Shown one piece after another: positions 4,571 to 5,159 of a DNA stretch of 5,159 nucleotides. Numbering within the stretch: the first letter of the stretch is position 1; every line of letters begins with the position of its first letter. Made by a program: the position numbers and the translations under genes. This DNA is from Actinomycetota bacterium (GTDB lineage Bacteria; Actinomycetota; Acidimicrobiia; Spongiisociales; ZC4RG35), in the NCBI GenBank assembly GCA_022615295.1, contig JAKEHF010000140.1:1-5159 (forward strand), in the 5' to 3' direction. The notes beneath the pieces are model-generated. The model saw nothing but the letters and a program-made list of their open reading frames with translations. It had not been told where the DNA came from and searched no databases.

Positions 4571-5159
4571 CGGCCAGCACCACCCGGGCGCTCAAGTAGT
4601 CCTGGTCGGGGTCGGAGACGGTGACCACCAACTCGCTCTCCTCGGGCGTGGCGAGCACCGTCACCGGCCGGGCCGGAAGCAAAGGACTGCGGAATCTGAC
4701 CCGACCAGAGCGAAGCGGTGTGGGACCAGGTCTCAGCATGGCGGCGGCGGCAAAAACCCATGACGCCTGGAGGAGGCCATGGACCACGACACCCGGCAGC
4801 CCGGCGACGACCGCCGCCTCATGGTCCCAATGGATCGGATTCCAGTCACGGGTGATACCGGCGTACCTCACCAGATCCGCCCTCGAGGCGCTCCTTTGGT
4901 CGGGGTCAGGGTCGCCATCATGGGAATAGGGAGGCTCCGTGTGCTGAAGGCCCGAGACGATCGGGGTCGACTCACCCGACACCAGGAAGAGGGATCCGCC
5001 CTCGACCACGACCTCACCATCCCGGGTGGCGTCGACGTCGAACCCGACGTAGTGCACACCGCCCCGCTCGCGCACCCTCCCCACCCTCCCGAAGACCACC
5101 AGATCCAGCCCGACCTCCAACGGCCCGTGCCACGAGAAGGTCTGCACGCCAAGGACGAC
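4563..5159 (-). CDS. MaoC-like hydratase/dehydratase, 5' end outside window
   Basis: The visible 199 codons carry two hot-dog-type segments. The N-terminal part (about 5159 to 4960) resembles the MaoC N-terminal or FAS1 dehydratase domain of mycobacterial HadA/HadC, with a family-like TFSWHGPLEVG stretch. The C-terminal part holds the R-hydratase motif YAGITRDWNPIHWD, with the likely catalytic Asp and His (D-x-N-P-I-H, 4824-4847), and then GLPGVVVHGLLQASW. Such enzymes hydrate enoyl thioesters or dehydrate 3-hydroxyacyl thioesters in fatty-acid metabolism. Placement upstream of trpT-secE matches the mycobacterial hadABC locus, so fatty-acid-synthase dehydration is the best guess, here with both folds in one chain. 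The reading frame stays open to the window edge. The GTG at 5147 is internal to the N-terminal fold and unlikely to be the start. The TAA overlaps the sigma start. Confidence 0.88.
   Translation of the reverse strand, partial: VVLGVQTFSWHGPLEVGLDLVVFGRVGRVRERGGVHYVGFDVDATRDGEVVVEGGSLFLVSGESTPIVSGLQHTEPPYSHDGDPDPDQRSASRADLVRYAGITRDWNPIHWDHEAAVVAGLPGVVVHGLLQASWVFAAAAMLRPGPTPLRSGRVRFRSPLLPARPVTVLATPEESELVVTVSDPDQDYLSARVVLADE

Overview
The window reads as chromosomal DNA from a high-GC Gram-positive bacterium (Actinomycetota; an early-branching group such as Acidimicrobiia is possible but not proven). The evidence is high GC in most genes, an actinobacterial-type SecE with a long charged N-terminal extension, and the order dehydratase ... 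tRNA-Trp - secE - nusG - rplK - rplA. That order matches the known mycobacterial arrangement rpmG2-hadA-hadB-hadC-trpT-secE-nusG-rplK-rplA. Every gene I can support lies on the minus strand, so transcription runs from high to low coordinates.

Upstream part (5159 to 2376). The window opens inside a MaoC/hot-dog-fold hydratase-dehydratase gene whose start lies outside it. Its stop overlaps the start of an ECF-type RNA polymerase sigma factor by 8 nt. The sigma stop overlaps a TTG-initiated small zinc-finger, single-pass membrane anti-sigma factor. After 57 nt comes an unrecognised 409-residue protein with two similar beta-rich modules, no signal peptide, and visibly lower GC than its neighbours. 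The anti-sigma gene and this ORF share one reading frame, separated only by a TGA and 19 open codons. This is the most unusual thing in the window: the pair may be a split form of a membrane anti-sigma factor with a C-terminal sensor domain, or they may be read as one by stop readthrough or after correction of a sequence error.

Downstream part (2375 to 1). A short intergenic region holds a small inverted repeat and a candidate promoter. It is followed by tRNA-Trp(CCA) with an encoded CCA end, then secE (21 nt later), nusG (4-nt overlap with secE), rplK (10 nt later) and rplA (71 nt later). There is little room for other promoters, so this looks like one transcription unit for protein export (SecE), transcription elongation (NusG) and the L1/L11 ribosomal stalk-base proteins. 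The only sizeable gap inside it, between rplK and rplA, can fold into a strong hairpin plus a second element next to the rplA ribosome binding site. This is a candidate site for L1 feedback control.

No CRISPR array, insertion sequence, rRNA or plus-strand gene is supported. Long plus-strand open frames are shadows of the GC-rich minus-strand genes.
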